Source: Devosia sp. | GTDB lineage: Bacteria > Pseudomonadota > Alphaproteobacteria > Rhizobiales > Devosiaceae | Length of the DNA stretch: 45,105 nucleotides | NCBI GenBank assembly: GCA_030680995.1 | Contig: JAUXUM010000154.1 | Location: 1 to 45,105 of the forward strand | Reading direction: 5' to 3' | Notes under the pieces: model-generated | The model's database searches: none | Told to the model about the DNA's origin: nothing | What the model saw: the letters and a program-made list of their open reading frames with translations, nothing else | Translations under genes and position numbers: made by a program | Part shown: positions 1 to 7,625 of the stretch, piece after piece | How positions within the stretch are numbered: position 1 is the first letter of the stretch | Layout: every line of letters starts with the position of its first letter

Positions 1-371
1 CCGCAGCCGGTCCCTCTCCATTTTCGCGCCTGAGCCCTTGGTCGGCGACACTTCGTTCCGGCTGCCCGCGGCGTTGTGCGCTTCGAGGTTCGAATGGGTC
101 ATCACCTGGTGCTCGATCACCGAAGCGGCGTCGAAACCCTCCAGCGCCACATCGAGTTCGAGCGTTTGGGCGCCGTGCCGATTGACGGCAAAGAAGGTGA
201 CAGCTTGAGGATTTTCACCCGGACGGCAGAGGCAAGGCCCTTGAGCACCTCGAGGCCCTCCTCGGGGTCCACCACCGGAAAATTGCGACCCGTGAGAAAT
301 CCGGAACGGGATGATGGGGACCGGGCCAAACCGGGAAACAATTTCCGTATCAGATTTTCCGGTTTAATCAA
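1..371 (-). pseudogene. Fused remnant: ArsR-type regulator start joined to GH51 arabinofuranosidase end
   Basis: Read on the minus strand, about 290 to 205 encodes a stretch beginning VVDPEEGLEVLKGL and ending VRVKILKL, which resembles the N-terminal helix-turn-helix start of a Rhizobiales ArsR-like regulator family. At about position 201 this frame stops making sense. A different frame then gives VTFFAVNRHGAQTLELDVAL and, further on, VIEHQVMTHSNLEAHN, which resembles the C-terminal beta domain of GH51 alpha-L-arabinofuranosidases. The sequence runs off the left edge of the window before any stop. In related genomes a regulator of this kind can lie next to arabinofuranosidase genes, so a deletion that removed most of both genes is my preferred explanation. 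A frameshifted GH51 gene alone is the alternative. No convincing start codon or ribosome site was found; a TTG at 371 is possible. Confidence 0.5.
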
Positions 372-571
372 CCGCGAGCGAACCTCGAACGTAGAGAGTC
401 CGCGGCGTCAGCCTATTGCGTCGAAATCGGCTCGCGCGCAACGGCTTGGCCGGGACGGGGAGCAAAAGACAAAAAGATTTTGCCGAGCCAAGCTGCAATC
501 GGGATGCCCCGATCCGATATATCCGGGATGTCAGATCAAGACCCGGCCAAGGGCCGGAAAAGGAGGCCACC

Positions 572-1207
572 ATGGCAATTCTCATCGGCGATGCCGCGCC
601 GGATTTCGAAGCCGACACCAGCGAAGGTCACATCCGTTTCCACGACTACATAGACGGCCATTGGGCGGTGCTGTTCAGCCATCCGAAGAACTTCACCCCT
701 GTCTGCACCACCGAGCTGGGGTACACCGCGAAGCTGAAACCCGAATTCGACAAACGCGGCGTCAAGGTGCTCGGGCTTTCGGTCGATGAACTCAAGAACC
801 ACGCAGGATGGGCAGCCGACATCGAGGAGACGCAGGGGACGAGGCTGAACTTCCCAGTCATCGCCGACCCGAGGGGCGAAATCGCGCGCAAATACGACAT
901 GATCCACCCCAATGCGGACAATACGCTGACGGTGCGTTCGGTGTTCGTCATCGGGCCGGACAAGAAGGTCAAGCTCAAGATCGAGTATCCCGCGTCGACC
1001 GGCCGCAATTTCGATGAAGTGCTGCGGGTGATCGACAGCCTGCAGTTGACCGCCAGGCACCAGGTGGCCACGCCGGTCAACTGGAAGAACGGCGAGGACG
1101 TGATCATCGTCACCTCCGTGACCGACGAGCAGGCCAAGGCCAAATATCCGGAAGGCTGGAAGGCGGTGAAGCCCTACCTGCGCATCGTGCCGCAGCCGCG
1201 CGGCTGA
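572..1207 (+). CDS. 1-Cys peroxiredoxin (Prx6/AhpC-TSA type)
   Basis: A 211-residue thiol peroxidase expected to reduce hydrogen peroxide and organic hydroperoxides in the cytoplasm. The peroxidatic site PxxxTxxC is intact in HPKNFTPVCTTE, with Thr42 and Cys45. A long C-terminal region (PVNWKNGEDVIIV, then a KAVKPYLR end) is typical of the Prx6 subfamily, and no resolving cysteine is visible near the C terminus. The start at 572 is chosen because AGGAGG lies seven bases upstream; a longer reading frame upstream has no family similarity. It stands alone, with a small membrane protein convergent to its 3' end. Family assignment is firm; the physiological electron donor cannot be read from the sequence. 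Confidence 0.93.
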   Translation: MAILIGDAAPDFEADTSEGHIRFHDYIDGHWAVLFSHPKNFTPVCTTELGYTAKLKPEFDKRGVKVLGLSVDELKNHAGWAADIEETQGTRLNFPVIADPRGEIARKYDMIHPNADNTLTVRSVFVIGPDKKVKLKIEYPASTGRNFDEVLRVIDSLQLTARHQVATPVNWKNGEDVIIVTSVTDEQAKAKYPEGWKAVKPYLRIVPQPRG

Positions 1208-1242
1208 CCTGCGGACCGCGTTTCCCTGAAGTCGGCGGCGTG

Positions 1243-1512
1243 CTAGTTCTGGCCGCGCAAGCTGCGGTTGATGGCGCTCAACAGCATGATGACGCGACCG
1301 AACCCCATCAGCGCGAGGCCGACAATCACCGGCCAGCTCGCCCAGGCAAGCCCGCGCGCCAGCTCGCCGATGATTTCGAACACATTGGCGTCGCCCACAT
1401 CCATCGCCGCGGTGAAGCTCGTGATCATGGCCGGTGCGCTGTAGCCGGCAATAGCGACAGAGACCAGCACTGCAACCAAACCGATCAGATAAAGAAGTCC
1501 TGCAACCATCAT
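1243..1512 (-). CDS. Small membrane protein of unknown function
   Basis: An 89-residue protein with two clear hydrophobic segments, roughly residues 3-28 and 55-80, separated by a short polar stretch with acidic residues (MDVGDANVFEIIGE). The end is basic (INRSLRGQN). The layout suggests a two-helix inner-membrane protein. I recognise no domain and assign no function. It is convergent with the peroxiredoxin gene and divergent from the large membrane protein at 1646, with which it may share a promoter region. Confidence 0.6.
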   Translation of the reverse strand: MMVAGLLYLIGLVAVLVSVAIAGYSAPAMITSFTAAMDVGDANVFEIIGELARGLAWASWPVIVGLALMGFGRVIMLLSAINRSLRGQN

Positions 1513-1645
1513 CGCCCCCCGATCTCGATAGTCGCAGTAAATGGGGCCGCGCGACCTTCGTCAACGGTCCCGATACAGGTCTGCTGGGACTTCAGGCGAT
1601 CTTAAGGGGCCTGCGGTAAGGAGGCGTCGACGCGGGGGATCGGGC

Positions 1646-3478
1646 GTGGTGGCCGAGGAAGAGGAATTGCGAAGGCTTTTCAATCGGCCGTCGGAAATCG
1701 GTCGCGACGCCGGGCGCTCCATCTGGACGCCGGTCTGGCTCGCCTTCGGGCTGGCTGCCGCGGTCCTGCTCGCGCGCGCGATCTATGAGTTGCCCACCGG
1801 CCCGCTCTTCGCCGATACCGACGATGCAATGCGTCTCACCGTGGTGCGCGATCTGCTGGCAGGTCAGGACTGGTTCGATCCGGCCCAGCACCGGCTCAAC
1901 ACCCCCTATGGCGCCGAGATGCACTGGTCGCGGTTGATCGACCTCCCGGTCGCGGGGCTCATCCTGCTTTTGCGCCCGCTTGCCGGCACGATGGCAGACG
2001 TGATCGCCGTCCATGCCTGGCCACTGATCCTGTTGTTCTGCCTTTTGGCGCTGAGCGCGACAATCACTGTCAAACTCGTCGGGCGGGAGGGATTGCTGCC
2101 GGCGCTCGCCCTGCCAGCCTTTTCGCTCGCCACCCTGGTCGAATTCGCTCCCGGCCGCATCGATCACCATTCGGTGCAGATCCTGCTGGCCCTGCTGATG
2201 CTTTATTGCGGCATGGAAGCGTTGACCCGACCCCGATTCGCCATTGGCGCGGGGCTGGCGGCTGCTACCGCCCTCGCGATCGGCATCGAAAGCCTGCCCT
2301 CGGTGGCCGCCGCCATCCTCGCCTTCGGTCTGATGTGGGTTCTCGTGCCCGGACGGGCCGACGCACTGCGCGGCTTCGGGCTGGGCTTTGCAGTGGCAAC
2401 GCTCGTGCACGCGGCACTGGCGCTGTCGCCCGATCGCTGGCTGCTGCCGGCCTGCGATGCCCTCTCGCTGGTCTACGTCGCGCTCGCCGTCGGCGTCGGC
2501 GCCGGCTTCGCAGCGCTATCCCTGCTGCCGGTGAGGCAGGCCCGGGTGCGGCTGCTGCTGGGCGTGCTTGCCGGCGGCGTTCTGGTGACGGTTCTGATCC
2601 TCGCCTTTCCCGATTGCCGCCGCGGCCCCTATGCGGCGCTCGACCCGTGGCTCGCCGAGCACTGGATCGGCCGCGTCAGGGAAGCGGTGCCGCTCTGGGA
2701 GAGCATTGCCGCCAACCCGGTCCACGGAATCGCGGTCGCGCTGCCGCCGCTCTTCGCCCTCGCGGTCACGGCGTACCGGGTTCAGTTCGGCCGCTTGGAG
2801 GTTCGCGGCGAATGGCTGATCTACGCGCTCTTTCTCACGCTTTCGATCGTGGTCATGCTGGTCCAGATCCGCGGTTCGCGCATGGCGGCAGAGCTGGCGG
2901 TACCGGCAGGGGCATGGCTGATCGTCAAGGCGCGCGAGCACTACCTCGCCCGGCGCAAGCCGCTGCAGATCCTGGGCCTGCTGGCCAGCTGGATCGGCTT
3001 TGCCGGCCTTGCGGTAGGCGTGATCGTCAACGTCATCTTCCTCGCAGTGCCCGGCTACGCCGCAACGCAAGCCGAGCGCGGCATAGATCTGCGCCGGAAG
3101 TGCCTCATGGGTTCGTCCTTCGATACGCTGGCTGCCCTGCCGCCGGCGCGCGTCATGAGCTTCATCGACCTGGGCGCGCATGTTCTGGCCTATACTCCGC
3201 ACGCGGTGGTGGCGGCGCCGTATCACCGCAACCAGCAGGGGCTGCGCGATGCCCTGGAGTTCTTCAGCCGGTCACTGGACGAGGCGCGTACCACTCTCGA
3301 CCAGCGCGGCATCTCGCTGGTGGTGATCTGCCCGCAAATGCCGGAGATGAAGGGGCTGCCGGACGCAGCCGAAGACTCGTTCGTCAAGCTCCATGCCCGG
3401 CGCGAGTTGCCGATCTGGCTGGTCGAGCGGAGTGACGACGGCGCGCCGGTCGAGGTGTTCGAGGTCCTGCCACGCTGA
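1646..3478 (+). CDS. Polytopic membrane protein resembling GT-C / STT3-like glycosyltransferases
   Basis: About 610 residues: a short polar N terminus (AEEEELRRLFNRP), then many hydrophobic helices up to about residue 480, then a soluble C-terminal domain of about 120 residues. Just after the first helix it has LFADTDDAMRLTVVRDLL and later HRLNTPYGAEMHWSRLIDLP. An acidic pair in this first periplasmic loop is the hallmark of GT-C enzymes that use polyprenyl-phosphate sugars. Homologues I recall are mostly labelled hypothetical or, wrongly, AcrB/AcrD/AcrF family. The start is uncertain: tandem GTG codons at 1646 and 1649 follow a GGGGGA run, and the first ATG-initiated reading at 1541 would add a non-hydrophobic, unlikely leader. 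Function as a transferase is inference. Confidence 0.6.
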   Translation: MVAEEEELRRLFNRPSEIGRDAGRSIWTPVWLAFGLAAAVLLARAIYELPTGPLFADTDDAMRLTVVRDLLAGQDWFDPAQHRLNTPYGAEMHWSRLIDLPVAGLILLLRPLAGTMADVIAVHAWPLILLFCLLALSATITVKLVGREGLLPALALPAFSLATLVEFAPGRIDHHSVQILLALLMLYCGMEALTRPRFAIGAGLAAATALAIGIESLPSVAAAILAFGLMWVLVPGRADALRGFGLGFAVATLVHAALALSPDRWLLPACDALSLVYVALAVGVGAGFAALSLLPVRQARVRLLLGVLAGGVLVTVLILAFPDCRRGPYAALDPWLAEHWIGRVREAVPLWESIAANPVHGIAVALPPLFALAVTAYRVQFGRLEVRGEWLIYALFLTLSIVVMLVQIRGSRMAAELAVPAGAWLIVKAREHYLARRKPLQILGLLASWIGFAGLAVGVIVNVIFLAVPGYAATQAERGIDLRRKCLMGSSFDTLAALPPARVMSFIDLGAHVLAYTPHAVVAAPYHRNQQGLRDALEFFSRSLDEARTTLDQRGISLVVICPQMPEMKGLPDAAEDSFVKLHARRELPIWLVERSDDGAPVEVFEVLPR

Positions 3479-3501
3479 TGGACCGGGGTTGAGTTTCGAC
3501 C

Positions 3502-3846
3502 CTAAAGGCCCAACTCCGCGCGAACTTTCCTGGTCAGTTTCGCGGCGATCAGCCGGTGCGCTTCCTCAAGATAGGCGCCGAGCGTCGCCTCCTCCAGCGC
3601 GCCGCGCTGCACCACTACCCATTGTCCCTTGGCAAAATAGGGTGCCTGGCCGATCCCCGGCGATGCCGTCAGCCCAACGAACGAGGTTTCGGACACCTTG
3701 AAGGCGATGCTCCCGTCGCCGGGCCCGAACAGGCAGAATACCTTGCCGCCGACCTTGGCGACGACCGATTCCCACTGTTCGACAAGGCTCGTGCCGGGGA
3801 GGCTGGAAACGAAATCCTCGAAGCCCGCCCGGCTCCACAGGCTCAA
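3502..3846 (-). CDS. MmcQ/YjbR family DNA-binding-like protein
   Basis: About 114 residues with the compact YjbR fold signature: an N-terminal helix ([14 protein letters not shown]), then [20 protein letters not shown], then an ending with [20 protein letters not shown] and a basic helix. The family is named for a double-wing DNA-binding-like fold; its biological role is not established. The TTG at 3846 overlaps the msrA stop codon by four bases (TTGA), so translational coupling to msrA is likely. The longer open frame further upstream reads through msrA in another phase and is rejected. Confidence 0.8.
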   Translation of the reverse strand: MSLWSRAGFEDFVSSLPGTSLVEQWESVVAKVGGKVFCLFGPGDGSIAFKVSETSFVGLTASPGIGQAPYFAKGQWVVVQRGALEEATLGAYLEEAHRLIAAKLTRKVRAELGL

Positions 3847-4499
3847 TTGGCCGCTTCCCGGGCCGGGATCGGGCAGCTCACGCCGGTGCCCCTGAGGCCG
3901 CAATAGCCCATCGGGTTCTTGGCCAGGTACTGCTGATGATAGGTCTCGGCATAGTAGAAGGGCCTGGCCGGGCCGATTTCGGTGGCAATCCGGCCCATGC
4001 CGCGCAATCTGAACGCCTTCCGGTACATGTCGCGGCTCGCCTCGACCCGCGCCGCCTGTTCGGGCGAGGTGGTGTAGATCGCCGAGCGGTACTGCGTACC
4101 AACGTCGTTGCCCTGCCGCATGCCCTGGGTCGGATCATGCTCCTCCCAGAAGGTCTTGAGCAGTTCCTCGAGGGCGAGCGCCTTTGGGTCGAACACCACC
4201 TTTACCGCCTCGGTGTGGCCGGTGCGGCCCGAACAGACTTCCTCATAGGTCGGATTGGGCGTGTGCCCGCCCTGGTAGCCGACGGCGGTGACATGGACGC
4301 CGGGCAGTTTCCAGAACAGCCGCTCGGCGCCCCAGAAGCAGCCCAGCCCGAAATAGATGGTTTCGAGACCCCGCGGGTAGGGACCCTTGAGCGGCTGGTC
4401 GTTGACGTAATGGCGCTCGGCCACCGGCATCTCCGCGCCGCGTCCCTTGAGCGCCTCCTCCGGCGAGGGAATATCCATGGGTTTGGTGTTGGAAAACAT
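3843..4499 (-). CDS. msrA: Peptide methionine-S-sulfoxide reductase MsrA
   Basis: A 218-residue enzyme that reduces the S epimer of methionine sulfoxide in proteins. The catalytic motif GCFWG is present with Cys54, followed by [18 protein letters not shown] and the substrate-site stretch TYHQQYL. A further cysteine lies in the C-terminal tail (GVSCPIP), a plausible resolving residue. The start at 4499 gives the usual long N-terminal extension for this subfamily ([19 protein letters not shown]). It is the first gene of a short minus-strand unit with the yjbR-like gene. Together with the nearby peroxiredoxin it makes a small oxidative-damage cluster, although the two are on opposite strands. 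Confidence 0.95.
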   Translation of the reverse strand: MFSNTKPMDIPSPEEALKGRGAEMPVAERHYVNDQPLKGPYPRGLETIYFGLGCFWGAERLFWKLPGVHVTAVGYQGGHTPNPTYEEVCSGRTGHTEAVKVVFDPKALALEELLKTFWEEHDPTQGMRQGNDVGTQYRSAIYTTSPEQAARVEASRDMYRKAFRLRGMGRIATEIGPARPFYYAETYHQQYLAKNPMGYCGLRGTGVSCPIPAREAAN

Positions 4500-4531
4500 C
4501 TCTGCGCTACTCCTTGTTGAAGGTGCGCGGT

Positions 4532-4855
4532 TCAGAATTGGTCCTGCTTCACAAACACGCGCATGCGCTTGGACCGGCCCAGCCAGGCGATAAAAAGGCC
4601 GGGGACTCCCAGCACCGCCCAAGCCGGAAATGTCAGCAATGCGGTGACCACGATGTCGAGCAGGGGTCCGAAGAACCGGGTGGCGAGAAAGGCACGAAGC
4701 TGTTCGAGGCTCTGGGCGTGCAACGCGGTCCAGGTCTCCCCGAGCGAGGTCAGCACAATGGTATTGGCTCCCAGCGACTTGGTGCCGTCGATGATGAGCA
4801 GGATCAGCGCAACGCCGACAAGCCAGGTACCCAATAGCCGCAGAATGAGCCGCAT
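4532..4855 (-). CDS. Small membrane protein of unknown function
   Basis: A 107-residue protein with an N-terminal hydrophobic helix (about residues 4-24) and a second hydrophobic region (about 63-92), ending in a basic, polar tail ([14 protein letters not shown]). The central loop contains [18 protein letters not shown], likely helical. It starts at ATG 4855 and stops 32 bases before msrA begins, so it may be the first gene of the msrA unit. No family recognised. Confidence 0.6.
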   Translation of the reverse strand: MRLILRLLGTWLVGVALILLIIDGTKSLGANTIVLTSLGETWTALHAQSLEQLRAFLATRFFGPLLDIVVTALLTFPAWAVLGVPGLFIAWLGRSKRMRVFVKQDQF

Positions 4856-5085
4856 GTTCCTTCTGTGTCGCGCCCGGCCCCGAGCAATGGACCGGCGCAT
4901 CTGCCGAGGCCGAACAAGAGTCCTTTTTGCATGCTGCTCGCACCGAGCACAAGGTAGGCGTTGCTCCTGGCCAAACAATGCCCCTCGCGGGCTTCTGATC
5001 ACTTGCGGTCGGAACGCCCATGAGTATAGTGCGCGCGCTTGCGAAGGGTCTGACCTCCCTTTGGCCCTTCGGGCCGCTGGCACCG

Positions 5086-5116
5086 CGGAGAGATGGCCGA
5101 GTGGTCGAAGGCGCAC
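5086..5116 (+). repeat. 31-nt duplicate of the 5' part of tRNA-Ser
   Basis: These 31 bases are identical to 5201-5231, covering the 5' acceptor strand, D-arm and first bases of the anticodon stem of the complete tRNA-Ser that lies 115 bases downstream. The match stops abruptly within the anticodon stem. It is not a functional tRNA. It could be a leftover of integration and excision at the tRNA or a slipped tandem duplication. Confidence 0.9.
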
Positions 5117-5201
5117 CCGAATGGCTTGGTCATTCGGTCTTCCCCTGGGGGAGATGCGTGCGCCTTGGATCGACGCCGGACAGCCGGATCGGACTAAAGA
5201 C

Positions 5202-5291
5202 GGAGAGATGGCCGAGTGGTCGAAGGCGCACGCCTGGAAAGTGTGTAGGCGGGTAACCGTCTCGAGGGTTCGAATCCCTCTCTCTCCGCCA
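5202..5291 (+). tRNA. tRNA-Ser (anticodon GGA)
   Basis: Acceptor arms GGAGAGA (5202-5208) and TCTCTCC (5281-5287) pair fully, followed by discriminator G and an encoded CCA (5289-5291). The D-arm reads GCCGAGTGGTCGAAGGC, the anticodon loop CTGGAAA gives GGA at 5236-5238, and the T-arm contains GGTTCGAATCC. The long variable arm and 90-base length are those of a class II serine tRNA. It decodes UCC and UCU. Confidence 0.95.
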
Positions 5292-5546
5292 TTTCTTCTT
5301 CATAATCAGTGCCTTAGGATGTTGCTAACTGCCGCGTGGCAGCGGCACAATCGCCGAGCCTTCGCGGGGGTTTGGCACCGGTTGCGGAGTGCAGACGCCG
5401 GCGAAATGATCATAAGTGCCCAGTTGCCGCGGTAGACGCGATTTTCTCAACCGTCTGTCCGATCGTCTGTCCGTTCGAGGCGCACACTGGACTGTCGCCA
5501 GCAGCAGAGCGGTTGTCCGGTCGTCATAACCAACGGCCTGGACGCC
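5292..5546. other. Spacer between tRNA-Ser and integrase relic
   Basis: I see no gene here. Open frames lack family similarity. Its position, between the 3' end of a tRNA and an integrase start, is where an attachment site and integrase promoter would be expected, but I cannot identify a core repeat. Confidence 0.4.
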
Positions 5547-6150
5547 ATGACTTCGCCACGTGCCCTCACCGCCCGCAAGATCGCCGCGCTGACAAAGCAC
5601 AGCGTGCATCGCGTCGCTCCGTCCCTCTATGTGCAAATCCGGTCGCAGGGCACGCGCAGCTGGTTGTTCCGCTATAGCAGGAACGGCGAAAACCAGTGGA
5701 AGGGCGCACTCAGCCACCTGCTGCCGGCGATCTCCAAGGCGCAGGCGATCGTGCACCACAAGGCGATGCCCTACCGCGACGTTCCTGTTCTGATGGCCGA
5801 ACTGCTCGACAACAGCAGCGAGAGCGCCAAGGCGCTGGCCTTCACCATCCTCACGGTGGCGCGCACCGGCGAGACGATCGGCGCCACGCCATCGGAGATC
5901 AGCCTCGACCAGAAGCTATGGGTCGTGCCGGCAGAGCGCATGAAGGCGGGACGCGAGCATCGCGTGCCGCTCAGCGACGCGGCCCTTGGCCTGATCGGCA
6001 CTCCATCGCCCGAGAACAGGTTCGTGTTCACCGGCAGCAAGCCGAACCGCGGGCTGAGCAACATGTCCATGCTGATGCTGCTGCGTGGCCTGCGCGGCGA
6101 CGGCCTCACGGTCCACGGCTTCCGCTCGGCCTTCTCGACCTGGGCCCGCC
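5547..6150 (+). pseudogene. Decayed tyrosine integrase (P4-type)
   Basis: The N-terminal part (ALTARKIAALTKHSVHRVAP, then SWLFRYSRNGE) matches the arm-binding domain of P4-like integrases. At about 5700 it jumps directly to the catalytic domain: VARTGETIGATPSEISLDQK with the first catalytic Arg, then VVPAERMKAGREHRVPLSD and HGFRSAFSTWA with the His-x-x-Arg box. About 150 residues that normally lie between are missing, and the sequence diverges after TWA, before the catalytic Tyr. The product cannot be an active recombinase. Orientation and closeness to the 3' end of tRNA-Ser fit a former tRNA-integrated element. Confidence 0.85.
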
Positions 6151-6312
6151 TTGTTGCGCCTACGACCGCTTTGGAGAGGCTACCGGTAACGATCCCCACC
6201 CTCGACCAGCCCTCCCCTGCCAATGGGCGATGTGTGGGTGGTGGAGGCGCTTCGCTGGGTCGGGTCGGGATTGACCGATCCTTCCCAACTCCGTCTCAGG
6301 ACCCTCAAAACT
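6151..6312. other. Junction between integrase relic and IS5-type transposase
   Basis: No gene. It includes the 3' untranslated end of the transposase and a stretch around 6190-6232 (CCCTCCCCTGCCAATGGGCG) of a style I associate with intergenic repeats. The left terminal inverted repeat of the insertion sequence should lie here, but I cannot place it with confidence. Confidence 0.4.
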
Positions 6313-7259
6313 CTATGAGCAATGGCAATGTCTTGCGAGGCGCGTGGTGGGGACGCGGATGTGGGCGATGAGGATCCAGGCCTGTGCGCTTGCGATGGTC
6401 TGCTCCCAGTCCTTGGCCAGCCTTCGACAGCGGCCGAGCCAAGCGAATGTTCGCTCGCCCCATCGGCGCGGCAGAAGCTCGAAGCCTCTTGCGGTATCGG
6501 AGCACTTGACGATCTGCAGTTTCCAGTCGCCGATTTTGCGCAGCGCGCCGCGCAACTTTGGCCCGGCATAGCCGCCATCTGCAAAGACATGGCGGAGCCA
6601 GGGGAAACTGGAACGGATTGAGCCGAGCACTTTGACAGCGCCGTCGCGGTCCTGGATGCCGGCGCCGTGCACCACCAGACCCACCAGCAAGCCAAGTGTG
6701 TCGGTGACGATGTGGCGTTTGCGGCCCTTGATCTTCTTGCCGGCGTCCCCCGGGTCCGGCCATATGCCGGCCCGAGGACAGGCTCCGCCCCGTGGCCCGC
6801 CGCTTTCGGTGGTTTCACACTCTGGCTGTCGATGATGCCGGCTGAGGGAGATGCCTCGCGACCTTCGAGTTCGCGGACCATCATCACCAGATGGTGGTTG
6901 ATCGTCCGCGACAGGCCGCTGTCGCGCCAGTCATAGAAATAGCGCTGCACGGTCGAGGGCGGCGGAAACTCGCGCGGCAGCATGGCCCATTGGCACCCGC
7001 TCGAAGCCATGTAGAGGATGGCGTCGAGAACCGCTCGAAGGTCCGTCGTCCGGGGACGGCCAGTGAGCCGGGCCGGCGGCAGGAACGGCGCAACCAGCGC
7101 CCATTCCCGATCGGTCAGGTCACTTGAATAGCGGCGGCCACGTCGCGCATACTCGCGCCTGGCGGTTTCGGTCCAGGCCATGATGATCTCCGTTCAGTCC
7201 AGCAACCGAACTGAACCACAACCTGCTGAAACTGCTCAACTCTTTTCGGGTTGGGCTCT
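6313..7259 (-). mobile_element. IS5-family insertion sequence, transposase in two frames
   Basis: The transposase begins at ATG 7181 (MAWTETARREYARRGRRYS) and runs through DREWALVAPFLPP and GCQWAMLPREFPPPSTVQRY to IIDSQSVK near 6815. There the frame changes: the expected continuation TTESGGPRG is one base back. From there the second frame is open to the stop at 6313, through KKIKGRKRHIVTDT, the VFADGGYAGPKL acidic site region and ERTFAWLGRCRRLAKDWE. The two parts together make a complete DDE transposase of the IS427-like group. The right end near 7259 is judged from the start of foreign istA sequence; the left end is unresolved. Whether the frame change is programmed slippage at GAAACC or a one-base deletion is open. 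Confidence 0.8.
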
Positions 7260-7262
7260 AAC

Positions 7263-7364
7263 GTGCAGATCGAGGGTTTGAGCCATCGCGAGGCGGCACG
7301 CCGGTTTGGGATCGACCCACGGCCCGTGCGCAAGATGATGATGTTCTCGGTGCCGCCCGGTTAG
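7263..7364 (+). pseudogene. istA fragment (IS21-family transposase N terminus)
   Basis: The frame encodes VQIEGLSHREAARRFGID followed by RPVRKMMMFSVPPG and a stop, which corresponds to the N-terminal helix-turn-helix of IS21-type IstA (family pattern: VEGMSRREAARLFGIDRKTV, then SVPPGY). Only about 33 residues remain. It starts right after the IS5-type element and ends against an istB fragment of opposite strand. Confidence 0.8.
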
Positions 7365-7621
7365 CCGAGTTCCTCGATGATCAACAGTTTGTAGCCGGCA
7401 AGTTGGCGCTGCAAACGGAAGAGCCGCTTCTCATCGCGGGCCTCGATCAACTGGTGGACCAGCGCCGCGGCGGCAATGAAGCCGACCGACAGACCCTTCT
7501 GGCAGGCGGCGAGGCCAAGCCCGAGCGCGATGTGGCTCTTGCCGGTGCCCGAGTTGCCGACCGCGATGATGTTCTCGCGACGGGCGACATACCCGGATCG
7601 GGCCGCGGCGGCCATGCGGCA
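7361..7621 (-). pseudogene. istB fragment (IS21-family helper ATPase)
   Basis: The central part of an IstB ATPase: RRENIIAVGNSGTGKSHIAL contains the Walker A box GNSGTGKS, followed by GLAACQKGLSVGFIAAAALV and LAGYKLLIIEELG at Walker B. A TAA at 7361 ends it where the family continues with FVPLS. The N-terminal third is absent or scrambled. It lies tail to tail with the istA fragment, so the two pieces do not form a normal istA-istB order and must be rearranged. Confidence 0.85.
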
Positions 7622-7625
7622 GATT

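Noticed and set aside
416-571. N-terminal extension of the peroxiredoxin reading frame
   Set aside because: The upstream residues are low-complexity and basic with no family match, and a strong AGGAGG sits just before ATG 572.
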